This document shows positions 1-7,013 of a DNA stretch of 9,861 bases, piece after piece (within the stretch, counting starts at the first letter, position 1; the number at the start of each line of letters is the position of its first letter). The position numbers and the translations under genes are program-made. Source of the DNA: Bdellovibrionaceae bacterium UBA2351 (GTDB taxonomy: Bacteria; Bdellovibrionota; Bdellovibrionia; Bdellovibrionales; Bdellovibrionaceae); NCBI GenBank assembly GCA_002344565.1, contig DDTZ01000145.1, forward strand, positions 1 through 9,861, written 5' to 3'. The notes under the pieces were generated by a model. It had not been told where the DNA came from. It saw only the letters and a list, made by a program, of their open reading frames with translations, and did no database searches.

Positions 1-611
1 TTTTTACCGTGTTTTTTAAACGTTTCTAAGCGTTCAACAGTTGTTGGATCTTTGATAATATATTTATCTAGATTTTTCTTAACTTCGTCTTTTAACGAAC
101 CATCGCGATGAGATTCGTCAAGGGATGCTAGTACATCATCCGCCATTTGCGAATATTCCGGGTATGTGTTGGCTTTGTCGTTGTCTTTAAGGTCAACAAG
201 CTGTCCGAATAAAACCGCTAACGAGATCGAAAAGAAAGTATCAACTGTCATGTATGCGGGATTGCTTAAGTCAATGTAAGTACTGCGATACAGTTTTTGA
301 TGAGTTTTAAAATCGATTGGTTTTTGACCATGATAAGACGCGCGAATCGCCGTGTAACGATTTAGTTTTAGTAGGTTTCCTTTTTGACGATCGATAACTA
401 AACCACGAATAGCAAAATTATAATCAAACACCAAGTTTTTCAGTGTTTGCGGATAATTTCTTTTGCCTACTAATTTTTCAATAATTTTTGTGTATGAAAG
501 TCGCTCGAAATTTTCAATGTTGTAGCGTACTAATGTGTGGTCCATATCTAGACCGATAAATTTAATCTTCTTTAGATTTAGTGTTCTGTTAACAAATACT
601 TTAGAGTTCAT
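1..611 (-). CDS. HAD-IG family 5'-nucleotidase (NT5C2-like), C-terminus beyond window
   Basis: Partial gene: the first 203 codons are visible, and the reading frame is open to the left edge. The start is the ATG at 611-609, preceded by a purine-rich GAGAGGAAAAGG that supplies a Shine-Dalgarno. HAD motif I is GLDMDHTL at residues 20-27, with D22 as nucleophile and D24 as acid/base. Residues 63-95 carry the block typical of HAD-IG/NT5C2 nucleotidases (RGLVIDRQKGN, then LKLNRY and a YHG). Residues 119-142 (PAYMTVDTFFS, then LFGQLVDL) also match this family. Known family members are cytosolic and dephosphorylate purine nucleoside monophosphates such as IMP and GMP; the substrate here is inferred. 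HAD motifs II-IV would lie in the missing C-terminal part, so intactness cannot be judged. No signal peptide is seen. It is divergent from the helicase gene. Family assignment is strong, exact substrate unknown. Confidence 0.88.
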   Translation of the reverse strand, partial: MNSKVFVNRTLNLKKIKFIGLDMDHTLVRYNIENFERLSYTKIIEKLVGKRNYPQTLKNLVFDYNFAIRGLVIDRQKGNLLKLNRYTAIRASYHGQKPIDFKTHQKLYRSTYIDLSNPAYMTVDTFFSISLAVLFGQLVDLKDNDKANTYPEYSQMADDVLASLDESHRDGSLKDEVKKNLDKYIIKDPTTVERLETFKKHGK

Positions 612-620
612 CCTTTTCCT

Positions 621-687
621 CTCAATGGTCAGTCGTATGACTCTATAGATAAGATGCTCTAAAGGCAATACAAATAAAGCCATTGAG
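621..687. repeat. 8-bp inverted repeat flanking the divergent promoter region
   Basis: CTCAATGG at 621-628 and its exact reverse complement CCATTGAG at 680-687 lie 51 bp apart in the intergenic space between the divergent nucleotidase and helicase genes. The left arm abuts the Shine-Dalgarno of the nucleotidase gene. The right arm lies just upstream of its candidate -35. Paired operator half-sites are possible, but two 8-mers can match by chance. Confidence 0.35.
646..673 (-). promoter_or_regulatory. Candidate sigma70-type promoter for the HAD nucleotidase gene
   Basis: On the minus strand TTGTAT (673-668) is separated by 16 bp from TATCTA (651-646). Both are imperfect matches. The predicted start would be near 639, giving a leader of about 27 nt that contains the Shine-Dalgarno. 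This is pattern reading only. Confidence 0.25.
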
Positions 688-718
688 CACCCGGTGTGAC
701 CTATGAGATACGTGATTA

Positions 719-1966
719 ATGCTAACAGACGTAGAGCTTTATGGTGATCAGCTTGAAGCCTTTCATTTATTACTATCTGGTGAAAATGTTTTCCTGACGG
801 GAGCAGCGGGCTCAGGTAAAAGTTTTTTAATCAAAAAATTTTTAAAAGAGTTTAGTAAAAATGAATTCCCAGTTTTGGCTTCGACAGGTGCCGCGGCCGT
901 TTTAGTTGGTGGTCGAACATTTCATAGTTTTTTTGGTTTAGGAATTTTGGAAGGTGGGCCAGAAAAGGTCTTTGAGAAGGCTAAAAAAGACAAACGTCTA
1001 AAGAAGCGTATTACGGCAGTGGAAGGCATCGTCATCGACGAAGTGTCCATGATTTCGGGTGACGTATTAGATCTGGCCGATCGAATCGCGCGCTGGGCTC
1101 GGGAAAATGAACATCCTTTTGGAGGCCTTCGTGTCATAGCTGTGGGCGATTTTGCTCAGCTGCCTCCGGTTAACAAGGTGGGGCCACGCAATTGGAGTTT
1201 TAAGCATCCGGTATGGGAACGAGCTCAATTTCAAAAGGCGTTTTTGAAAACAAACCATCGAACTCATGATGATAGTTACCTCAGAGTATTGAATGACATT
1301 CGCGAAGGACAGGTCACCGAGCGGGTGTTTGAATTTCTGAATAGTAAAGTCAAAACTCATGACGAATCGGATTCGGGAATTCGTTTGTTTCCCTTTCGAA
1401 ATCAATCTGAACAATTCAATTTAAGACAGTTAAATAAAATTCAGTCCGAGCCGCTCGTTTTCCCAACACTGTATTGGGGCGATGAAAGTAAAATTGAAAA
1501 GATGAAAGACACGTTTCCTGTGCCAGTTGAGCTGACTTTAAAGATCGGAGCTGAAGTTGTTTTTACGCAAAATGATCCTCAGAAGCGGTGGATTAATGGC
1601 ACCCAAGGCGTTGTTCGACAACTTGAAGACGGTAAAATTATTGTTGAAAAGCGAACAGGACGGGAGGTTACAGTAGATAAAGTGTCCTTCGATTTGTTGA
1701 ATGCGGAAGGAGAGGTCGTGATGTCGGCATCGCAGTTTCCTCTGAACTTAGGCTACGCTACGACCATTCACAAAAGCCAAGGGGCTACTTTGGATAAAAT
1801 CTGGTGCGATTTGTCGCAGCTATGGGAACCGGGACAGGCCTATGTGGCGCTGAGCCGCCTGCGGGATGCCAATGGTTTAAATTTAATCAAATGGTCGTCC
1901 AAATCTATCAAAGCTGACCCTGAAGTAATTCAATTTTATGGTGGCGAAATCGATTATTTTCCATAG
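719..1966 (+). CDS. PIF1-like superfamily 1B DNA helicase
   Basis: A complete 415-residue ATP-dependent helicase of the PIF1/RecD-like SF1B group, expected to unwind DNA 5' to 3' in the cytoplasm. Visible motifs are Walker A GAAGSGKS (28-35), motif Ia around ASTGAAA (54-60), Walker B IVIDEVSM (104-111), motif III VGDFAQLPPV (142-151), the LKTNHRTHD motif with its conserved Arg (176-184), motif V TTIHKSQGATLD (348-359) and motif VI AYVALSRLRD (374-383). The motif order and spacing fit minimal bacterial PIF1 proteins of about 400-450 residues, with no extra N- or C-terminal domain. An in-frame stop at 713-715 makes the ATG at 719 the first possible start. No clear Shine-Dalgarno precedes it, so expression may be low or leaderless. 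No transposase or plasmid gene is adjacent. The family is secure; a role in G-quadruplex or fork processing is only inferred from homologues. Confidence 0.93.
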   Translation: MLTDVELYGDQLEAFHLLLSGENVFLTGAAGSGKSFLIKKFLKEFSKNEFPVLASTGAAAVLVGGRTFHSFFGLGILEGGPEKVFEKAKKDKRLKKRITAVEGIVIDEVSMISGDVLDLADRIARWARENEHPFGGLRVIAVGDFAQLPPVNKVGPRNWSFKHPVWERAQFQKAFLKTNHRTHDDSYLRVLNDIREGQVTERVFEFLNSKVKTHDESDSGIRLFPFRNQSEQFNLRQLNKIQSEPLVFPTLYWGDESKIEKMKDTFPVPVELTLKIGAEVVFTQNDPQKRWINGTQGVVRQLEDGKIIVEKRTGREVTVDKVSFDLLNAEGEVVMSASQFPLNLGYATTIHKSQGATLDKIWCDLSQLWEPGQAYVALSRLRDANGLNLIKWSSKSIKADPEVIQFYGGEIDYFP

Positions 1967-1975
1967 AGTTTTTGC

Positions 1976-2004
1976 TTGAACTTTGTAGGCTGGGAGCCTA
2001 ATTT
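1976..2004 (+). promoter_or_regulatory. Candidate promoter of the hppD-hmgA-ribD operon
   Basis: TTGAAC (1976-1981), a 17-bp spacer, then TAATTT (1999-2004) fits a sigma70-type promoter well. It is placed between the helicase stop and hppD. The start would fall near 2011, leaving a very short leader of about 14 nt that still includes the AAGGAG at 2013-2018. The spacer contains a perfect inverted repeat, annotated separately. Confidence 0.45.
1986..2000. promoter_or_regulatory. Inverted repeat in the promoter spacer, possible operator
   Basis: TAGGCT-GGG-AGCCTA is a perfect 6-bp inverted repeat with a 3-nt centre. It occupies the space between the candidate -35 and -10 and overlaps the first two bases of the -10. 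A repressor bound here would block RNA polymerase. The alternative reading is a weak helicase transcription-end hairpin, but no T-run follows. The repeat is a sequence fact; its function is inferred. Confidence 0.4.
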
Positions 2005-2020
2005 GGTTCCATAAGGAGCC
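2005..2020 (+). promoter_or_regulatory. Strong hppD ribosome binding site inside a small hairpin
   Basis: AAGGAG at 2013-2018 ends 6 nt before the hppD ATG and is the best Shine-Dalgarno in the window. In RNA, GGUUCC (2005-2010) can pair with GGAGCC (2015-2020) around an AUAA loop: six pairs including one G-U. This places most of the Shine-Dalgarno in a stem, but only if transcription begins upstream of about 2005. Confidence 0.45.
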
Positions 2021-2024
2021 ACGT

Positions 2025-3074
2025 ATGTCGAGTCAAGATGCCAATCCGTTAGGTATATTAGGTGTAGAATTTGTTGAGTTTTCAGGTCCGCAAGCTTTTG
2101 ATTTTCCAAAGTTGTTCACGAAGCTAAGTTTTTCGAAAACCGCCCAAGCTGGCCCACAGCAAATTTTTCTATATCAACAAGGTAAAATTAGATTTATTTT
2201 AAATAATGAAAAAGGCACGTTCGCACAAAAATTCACGGAACTCCACGGCCCGGCAGTGTCTTCGACGGGCTTTATGGTCCAAGATGCGAATCATGCATTC
2301 AAAGTTGCAGTCGCTCGTGGCGCCAAAGCATTTGATGCTCAGAGCGGTTTGAAAACGTTAGGTGAGTTTCCTGCCGTTTATGGAATCGGAGACTCGCTAG
2401 TTTATTTCGTTGATAAAAATTCGGCTGCGAAATTCTATGAAACGGCCTTTGCCATTAAAGGTGAACTGCAACAGCCAAAAGGTAGTGGTTTGCAAATCGT
2501 AGATCATTTCACCAATAACGTACCTAAGGGCGAAATGCAGAAGTGGTGTGATTTCTACACGAATATTTTTGGTTTCCGCGAAGCTCGCTATTTTGATATC
2601 AAAGGTAAATCCACAGGCTTGATATCAAAAGTAATGCGTTCACCATGCGGAACATTTTCGATTCCAATTAATGAGCCAACAGGTACTAAGTCGCAAATCC
2701 AAGAGTACCTTGACGAATATAAAGGCTCAGGTATTCAGCATATCGCTTTGACGACAAATAGTATTATTAATTCATTAAAAGAAATTAAGGAGAAAGACAT
2801 AGAGTTCTTAACTCCACCTCCAAAAACATATTATCAAATGCTAAAGGACCGTTTACCAAACGTCGTCGAGGCCGTAGACGAATTGGAAAAAAATGCGATT
2901 CTGGCCGACGGTGATCACGATGGATACCTGTTGCAAATTTTTACTAAAAATATGATTGGTCCAATTTTCTTTGAAATCATTCAACGTGAAAATCATCAGG
3001 GGTTTGGCGATGGGAATTTTCAAGCGCTATTCGATGCTATTGAGCGCGATCAACAGGAACGAGGATATTTGTAA
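2025..3074 (+). CDS. hppD: 4-hydroxyphenylpyruvate dioxygenase
   Basis: Cytoplasmic Fe(II) enzyme converting 4-hydroxyphenylpyruvate and O2 to homogentisate and CO2, the second step of tyrosine degradation after transamination. At 349 residues it has the usual bacterial length and the two-domain vicinal-oxygen-chelate layout. The N-terminal half (about 10-145) starts LGVEFVEF and is the degenerate domain; the C-terminal half (about 155-340) is catalytic. The three iron ligands are readable: H161 in VDHFTNNV, H239 in GIQHIALTT and E317 in FFEIIQR. The family-typical GFGDGNFQALF follows at 326-336. Translation starts at the ATG behind AAGGAG with 6-nt spacing. Its TAA overlaps the ATG of the homogentisate dioxygenase gene by one base (TAATG), so substrate and product enzymes are translationally coupled. 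The related hydroxymandelate synthase also uses this fold, but the HmgA partner argues for HPPD. Confidence 0.96.
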   Translation: MSSQDANPLGILGVEFVEFSGPQAFDFPKLFTKLSFSKTAQAGPQQIFLYQQGKIRFILNNEKGTFAQKFTELHGPAVSSTGFMVQDANHAFKVAVARGAKAFDAQSGLKTLGEFPAVYGIGDSLVYFVDKNSAAKFYETAFAIKGELQQPKGSGLQIVDHFTNNVPKGEMQKWCDFYTNIFGFREARYFDIKGKSTGLISKVMRSPCGTFSIPINEPTGTKSQIQEYLDEYKGSGIQHIALTTNSIINSLKEIKEKDIEFLTPPPKTYYQMLKDRLPNVVEAVDELEKNAILADGDHDGYLLQIFTKNMIGPIFFEIIQRENHQGFGDGNFQALFDAIERDQQERGYL

Positions 3075-4186
3075 TGCACCAATATTCACAGGGTAAAAAC
3101 ATTACGCAAGGTCATAAAGGAATTCCTCAAGGGCAATTTGAAGAAGAACAAGGTCGCAGTGGTTTTTTCGGCCCGGTTTCACATTTAATTAAACCGCAGC
3201 CGAGTACGCGATGGAATTCTATTGAAGGAAATTTGAAGCCTCATTTGTACGATCTTGTTGAAATGAAAAAGCCATCGTATCAGTGGATGCGCATGTTCCA
3301 TAATAGCGATGTTGGTCTTTATATGACATTCATTCCAGCTAAAGCTGCGGGTGAAACGTTAAAGGCATTTAGAAATGCCGACGGGGATACATTGTACTTC
3401 ACTCATAAAGGTGAGGGAACTGTGTTAACTGAATTTGGTTTGCTTCACTATAATCCGGGTCAATACATATTGATGCCTAAGTGTTGTACTCATACTTTTG
3501 CAGCAAAATCAGACACGGAATTGTTAGTCATTGAGTCTAAATCAAGTTCTTATCGTGAGCCAGATCGTGGGATGGTAGGAAAGAACGCATTTTATGACCC
3601 AGCAGCTTTTGGGAAGCCAAATTTAGATGAACTTCATGAGTTTAAAAAAGTTGAAGGCATTAATGTAACGGAAGTGCATGCGAAACGTCAGTATCAAATG
3701 ACTCGTTTTGGATATGATTCTTGCATTTACGATACAACGAGCTGGAAAGGCGATTTTTTTCCGTTAACTTTGCATATCAAGGACATGATGCCAATGTTAT
3801 CTGCACGTGTGCATTTGCCGCCAAGTGCTCACACTACATTTGTAGCTGACGGTTTTGTCGTTTGTACATTTCTGCCGCGCCCATTAGAGAGCGATCCAGA
3901 TGCGTTGAAAGTTCCATTCTATCATCAAAATATCGATTACGATGAAGTGTTATTCTATCACGAGGGTAATTTCTTTAGTCGTGACAACTTGCATGCGGGT
4001 ATGTTGTCTATGCACCCAGCGGGTTTTCCGCATGGTCCACATCCAAAAGCTGTGAAGAATGCGGGAACGAAAACGCATACCGATGAAGTTGCCGTGATGA
4101 TCGATACCCGCCAAAATTTAGAAATCGATTCGTCCATTGAAAGTGTCGAATTAAAAGACTACTGGAAGAGCTGGATGTCTAAATAA
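3074..4186 (+). CDS. hmgA: Homogentisate 1,2-dioxygenase, compact bacterial type
   Basis: Non-haem Fe(II) ring-cleaving enzyme converting homogentisate to maleylacetoacetate. The 370-residue protein is shorter than the roughly 430-445 residues of human and Pseudomonas HGD, but it keeps the cupin layout. An N-terminal cupin-like barrel spans about 70-155 (HKGEGTVLTEFG, YNPGQYILMP). The C-terminal catalytic barrel spans about 230-350. H284 (PFYHQN) and H320 (GFPHGPHP) are 36 residues apart, the same spacing as human H335 and H371, so they are assigned as iron ligands. The acidic ligand (human E341) should be D290 or E291 in DYDEV; which one is unclear. GAGGAT at 3061-3066 provides the Shine-Dalgarno, 7 nt before the ATG. 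The start overlaps the hppD stop by one base, and the stop touches the ribD start. No fumarylacetoacetase or maleylacetoacetate isomerase follows. Confidence 0.9.
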   Translation: MHQYSQGKNITQGHKGIPQGQFEEEQGRSGFFGPVSHLIKPQPSTRWNSIEGNLKPHLYDLVEMKKPSYQWMRMFHNSDVGLYMTFIPAKAAGETLKAFRNADGDTLYFTHKGEGTVLTEFGLLHYNPGQYILMPKCCTHTFAAKSDTELLVIESKSSSYREPDRGMVGKNAFYDPAAFGKPNLDELHEFKKVEGINVTEVHAKRQYQMTRFGYDSCIYDTTSWKGDFFPLTLHIKDMMPMLSARVHLPPSAHTTFVADGFVVCTFLPRPLESDPDALKVPFYHQNIDYDEVLFYHEGNFFSRDNLHAGMLSMHPAGFPHGPHPKAVKNAGTKTHTDEVAVMIDTRQNLEIDSSIESVELKDYWKSWMSK

Positions 4187-5455
4187 ATGGTGGATATTCG
4201 TTGTCAGAAGTTATTTTCTGAGTTCGGTTTAAAGCAGTTACTCATTGATGTAGCTGCGGCTCCCAAAAAAATAAATATCACTCAAGCAATGGCTATTGCG
4301 ATATACGAAGCCTATGGTGGCGCCCAGCGTGTTTCACCAAATCCTTTGGTCGGTTGTGTTGTTTTAGACAGTCATGGAAATTTTCTATCTAAAGGTCATC
4401 ATGAAGTCTATGGCAGCGCTCATGCTGAAATTAATGCGCTCAAAAACTTAGATCGGGAAAAACTTCAAGAGGCTACGGTTGTAGTCACTTTAGAACCATG
4501 TGCTCATGTAGGAAAAACGGGCTCCTGTGCGTTGTACATCAAAGATCTCCCAGTAAAGCGCGTCGTTTACGGTTTAGTCGATCCCTTCCATCTAGTTTCA
4601 GGAAAAGGCGCGCAGATAATTAAGGATGCTGGCAAAGAAGCCGTTTTGTATTCAGAGTTGAAAGACTCATCCGAGGGGAAGCTGACTCCAATGGTGAGTG
4701 CTAAAGAAAAAGAATTTGTGAAGGCTCAGCTAGAAATTTTGGCCGAAAATTTCCTAAAGAACTTTCGCCATAGCAAGCCGTTCGTTGCTTTGAAGTGGGC
4801 TCAATCCCTAGACGGTAAGATGGCGCTAAAAAACTACGAAAGCCAGTGGATCACTAGCGCCCAATCCAGAAACTACGCCCACTATCTTCGAAGTGCATTC
4901 GACGTATTAGTTGTAGGAGCAGGTACGGTTCAGCGAGACAATCCTAAATTAAATATTCGCCTCGAGGGTTTCGATTTAGAGCGCAAACTTTTAATAATAG
5001 ATCCGGATGCTGTTGTCTTTAAAAGCTATGATACGTTAGAAATTTCAAGGCATCACAAGAAAGAAAATGTCTTTTTTGTAGTGGATACCAATTCCTCAGA
5101 AACTTCGATTGCATTCAATTTAGCCGTTAATCCGCCTGGGTCATTCAAGAATGTTTTGTTTTTACACAAGAACGAGGCGGGATTCTTTCCCCTAGAAGAA
5201 ATTCACAAATTCTGTTTTGAGCGTGGAATGAAATCGATATTGGTTGAGGGCGGCCCCTCTACATTAAGCCAATATCTAAATCAGGCAGCCTTCGATCGTG
5301 TTTACGCGTTTATCGCGCCGGTGATTATGGGTGAAGGCCTAAGCTATTCAGATCAGTTTTCTATCTCTTCGATGACTCAACGATTGAATTTAAAATTTGT
5401 TGAGAAGCTAGAGGTCGGTGATGATATTTTATTTACGGGTTTAAAACACACCTAG
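4187..5455 (+). CDS. ribD: Bifunctional pyrimidine deaminase/reductase of riboflavin synthesis
   Basis: Catalyses the second and third steps from GTP to riboflavin: deamination of the diaminopyrimidine phosphate, then NADPH-dependent reduction of the ribosyl group. The deaminase domain (about 31-160) has SPNPLVGCVV at 50-59, the zinc motif HAE (79-81) and C105/C114 in EPCAHVGKTGSC, with the usual 9-residue cysteine spacing. The reductase domain (about 196-420) has KPFVALKWAQSLDGKMA (197-213), WITS (221-224), LVVGAGTVQRDNPKLNIR (241-258) and LVEGGPSTL (352-360). All catalytic landmarks are intact. The ATG abuts the hmgA TAA with no gap and has only a weak TGGA upstream, which suggests coupled reinitiation. 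About 28 residues precede the usual first helix, so a later ATG at 4289 is a less likely alternative because it would remove part of that helix. No other rib gene or FMN riboswitch is present. The stop overlaps the convergent peptidase stop in CTAG. Confidence 0.95.
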   Translation: MVDIRCQKLFSEFGLKQLLIDVAAAPKKINITQAMAIAIYEAYGGAQRVSPNPLVGCVVLDSHGNFLSKGHHEVYGSAHAEINALKNLDREKLQEATVVVTLEPCAHVGKTGSCALYIKDLPVKRVVYGLVDPFHLVSGKGAQIIKDAGKEAVLYSELKDSSEGKLTPMVSAKEKEFVKAQLEILAENFLKNFRHSKPFVALKWAQSLDGKMALKNYESQWITSAQSRNYAHYLRSAFDVLVVGAGTVQRDNPKLNIRLEGFDLERKLLIIDPDAVVFKSYDTLEISRHHKKENVFFVVDTNSSETSIAFNLAVNPPGSFKNVLFLHKNEAGFFPLEEIHKFCFERGMKSILVEGGPSTLSQYLNQAAFDRVYAFIAPVIMGEGLSYSDQFSISSMTQRLNLKFVEKLEVGDDILFTGLKHT

Positions 5456-6723
5456 GGAATAAACGTCAAATTTCTGAGTGTTAATGTCAGTGTTCCGCCG
5501 GCTTGTAGAACCTTATAGTAGTCCAAAGCTGAAAACCTACTCTCGCCCTCGGATTGAATTTTTTTAAGTTCATCGAGTAAGCCTTTAAGTTTTGTCACCG
5601 CTTCTGGCGTGAGTTGATTCTTCTGCGCGTTTTCTAAGGTGATATCGTAGATTTTAATCACGGTATCTACGTCTGAAAATTTGGGAACGGGAAATCCAAC
5701 CTTCAGCGGGTGTTCTTTTCCAAAAATTTTAGTTAGTAAGTTTTGGAAAAAGGTACCCTTATCGATATAAACAGTTGGTTTTTTAAATTTGAATTCCGCA
5801 GTATTTAGTCCGGTTACTTGGGAGGTTAATTGTCCAATCACGCGTGCAACCGAGGCAACCTTATCAAGGTTGATCTTTGTCACATCATCAGAAGATGAGT
5901 GGTAAACGGGTCCATCGCCGTCAGAGAAAAATAGGAATGGTATTTCATAATTATGTCGAATGAATGACGTCATATCACTACGGCCATGGCCAAAGGCATA
6001 GCTTAGCTGGTTATATTTAATTTTAGTATCAGTCGCAGTCACATTTTGAACTAAAGCTTCTAGTTTGTTTCCGCCGGTCTCGCTGCCGATGATCATATGA
6101 TGATTTTCTAACCCAGCCGCTAGATTTAAGCCGATGATATCTAAATTGATGTAAGTGATGACTTGGCTCAAGTTAAAGCTTGGGTTTTGAAGAAAAGAAT
6201 CAGATCCCAGCAGGCCACTTTCTTCGCCATCCCAAAATGTTAGTGCCACCGGTGCTTGAATATCGCTAGCAAGTGTTTGTACCGCAGCTAGAACGGCGGC
6301 TACAGCAGCCGCATTGTCAGCAGCGCCGTTACAGATATCATCGTTGTCATCAAACTTCTTCCAGCACTTGGCGACATGGTCAAAATGAGCACCGATGATA
6401 ACTTTCGGATTTTCATTCGTCCAAATGTTCTGCGGATAGAGAATGCCAATAATATTGGTTCCACGTATTTTTTGTTGCACCCGAAAGTCGTAACTATTTT
6501 CAAAAGGGTAGCGAAATGATTTCTTATCTTGATCGCCAGCGGGGCGAACCTTTAGCAATGTTAGGCGTTCGATGAGCCAGGCTTGCGCGTTGCTATTTTC
6601 TTGGGATCCTGATGCGCGTCCATTCATTTTATCAGAGGCTAAAAATGCAATGTCCTCTTTTATTCCCGCGATCGCCGAGAGGCTTAAGCCGATAGTTATC
6701 GCCACTAGAAATATATTTTGCAT
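5452..6723 (-). CDS. Exported M28-family zinc metallopeptidase
   Basis: A predicted secreted or periplasmic aminopeptidase-like enzyme of 423 residues. A hydrophobic signal sequence occupies residues 1-19, with AIA before G20 as a likely signal peptidase I site. Its n-region lacks Lys/Arg, which is unusual, but an in-frame stop just upstream allows no earlier start. LASDKMNGRASGS (28-40) is the segment seen before the catalytic domain of many M28 peptidases. Zinc and catalytic residues are readable: H113 and D115 (GAHFDH), bridging D136 (GAADNA), general base E167 and ligand E168 (DGEESG), D195 (NLDIIG) and H275 (VYHSSSDD). C120 and C131 are in a short insertion and could form a disulfide. 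The region from about 310 to 423 is a C-terminal extension I do not recognise. The Shine-Dalgarno is weak (GAG). Substrate is unknown; peptide breakdown is inferred. Confidence 0.9.
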   Translation of the reverse strand: MQNIFLVAITIGLSLSAIAGIKEDIAFLASDKMNGRASGSQENSNAQAWLIERLTLLKVRPAGDQDKKSFRYPFENSYDFRVQQKIRGTNIIGILYPQNIWTNENPKVIIGAHFDHVAKCWKKFDDNDDICNGAADNAAAVAAVLAAVQTLASDIQAPVALTFWDGEESGLLGSDSFLQNPSFNLSQVITYINLDIIGLNLAAGLENHHMIIGSETGGNKLEALVQNVTATDTKIKYNQLSYAFGHGRSDMTSFIRHNYEIPFLFFSDGDGPVYHSSSDDVTKINLDKVASVARVIGQLTSQVTGLNTAEFKFKKPTVYIDKGTFFQNLLTKIFGKEHPLKVGFPVPKFSDVDTVIKIYDITLENAQKNQLTPEAVTKLKGLLDELKKIQSEGESRFSALDYYKVLQAGGTLTLTLRNLTFIP

Positions 6724-6771
6724 ACGCTCATTGTTGTCGGCGCCTCAGCTTCTTGTAAAGCGAATACTCCC

Positions 6772-6800
6772 ATCATACAGGTGAAAAGGCGGTGGCTTAA
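6772..6800 (-). promoter_or_regulatory. Candidate promoter of the M28 peptidase gene
   Basis: On the minus strand TATGAT (6777-6772) is a good -10. TTAAGC 17 bp upstream (6800-6795) is a poor -35 and lies inside the palindrome GCTTAAGC (6795-6802). The start would be near 6765, about 42 nt before the ATG. Confidence 0.3.
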
Positions 6801-6931
6801 GCAATGTACTTAGTTAATATGCTTAACTTTGTTGCAGGACTATGAAGTCAATTACTTGATAGATAGCAGGGAAATTTACCACATCTTGGTCTAGGGTCAA
6901 AAATCGTGAAAATATTTTTATTTTAGAAGCC

Positions 6932-6943
6932 AGCTTATAAGCT
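6932..6943. promoter_or_regulatory. Perfect 12-bp palindrome, possible operator
   Basis: AGCTTATAAGCT reads the same on both strands. It lies about 70-80 bp upstream of the extended -10 candidate at 7014-7022. Operator function is inferred only. Confidence 0.3.
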
Positions 6944-6952
6944 AATAGTTCC

Positions 6953-6975
6953 ATCTCGCGCACTTAACGCGGGAT
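6953..6975. repeat. Stem-loop sequence ATCTCGCG / CGCGGGAT
   Basis: ATCTCGCG (6953-6960), a 7-nt CACTTAA loop and CGCGGGAT (6968-6975) can form an 8-bp stem with one G-U pair in the plus-strand RNA. It is not followed by a T-run on either strand, so it is not a standard terminator. It lies upstream of the predicted start near 7029, so it would be a DNA element unless a further upstream promoter is used. Confidence 0.4.
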
Positions 6976-7013
6976 TCAGGACTATACCAAAAATAGTAAA
7001 CCCTTTTGGATTT

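Noticed and set aside
690..718. CRP-like site around GTGTGACC upstream of the helicase
   Set aside because: Only one half resembles TGTGA; the second half does not match TCACA.
922..1414. Minus-strand open frames of 71 and 115 codons within the helicase gene
   Set aside because: They are antisense to a helicase with all motifs intact and show no family features or Shine-Dalgarno.
719..1966. Helicase as part of a mobile element or defence island
   Set aside because: Neighbours are metabolic genes; no transposase, integrase, terminal repeats or defence partner is present.
4100..4190. FMN riboswitch upstream of ribD
   Set aside because: ribD directly follows the hmgA stop, leaving no leader space.
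6300..6784. Open frames overlapping the 5' half of the M28 peptidase gene, on both strands
   Set aside because: They lie over clear catalytic coding sequence and have low-complexity, unmatched translations.
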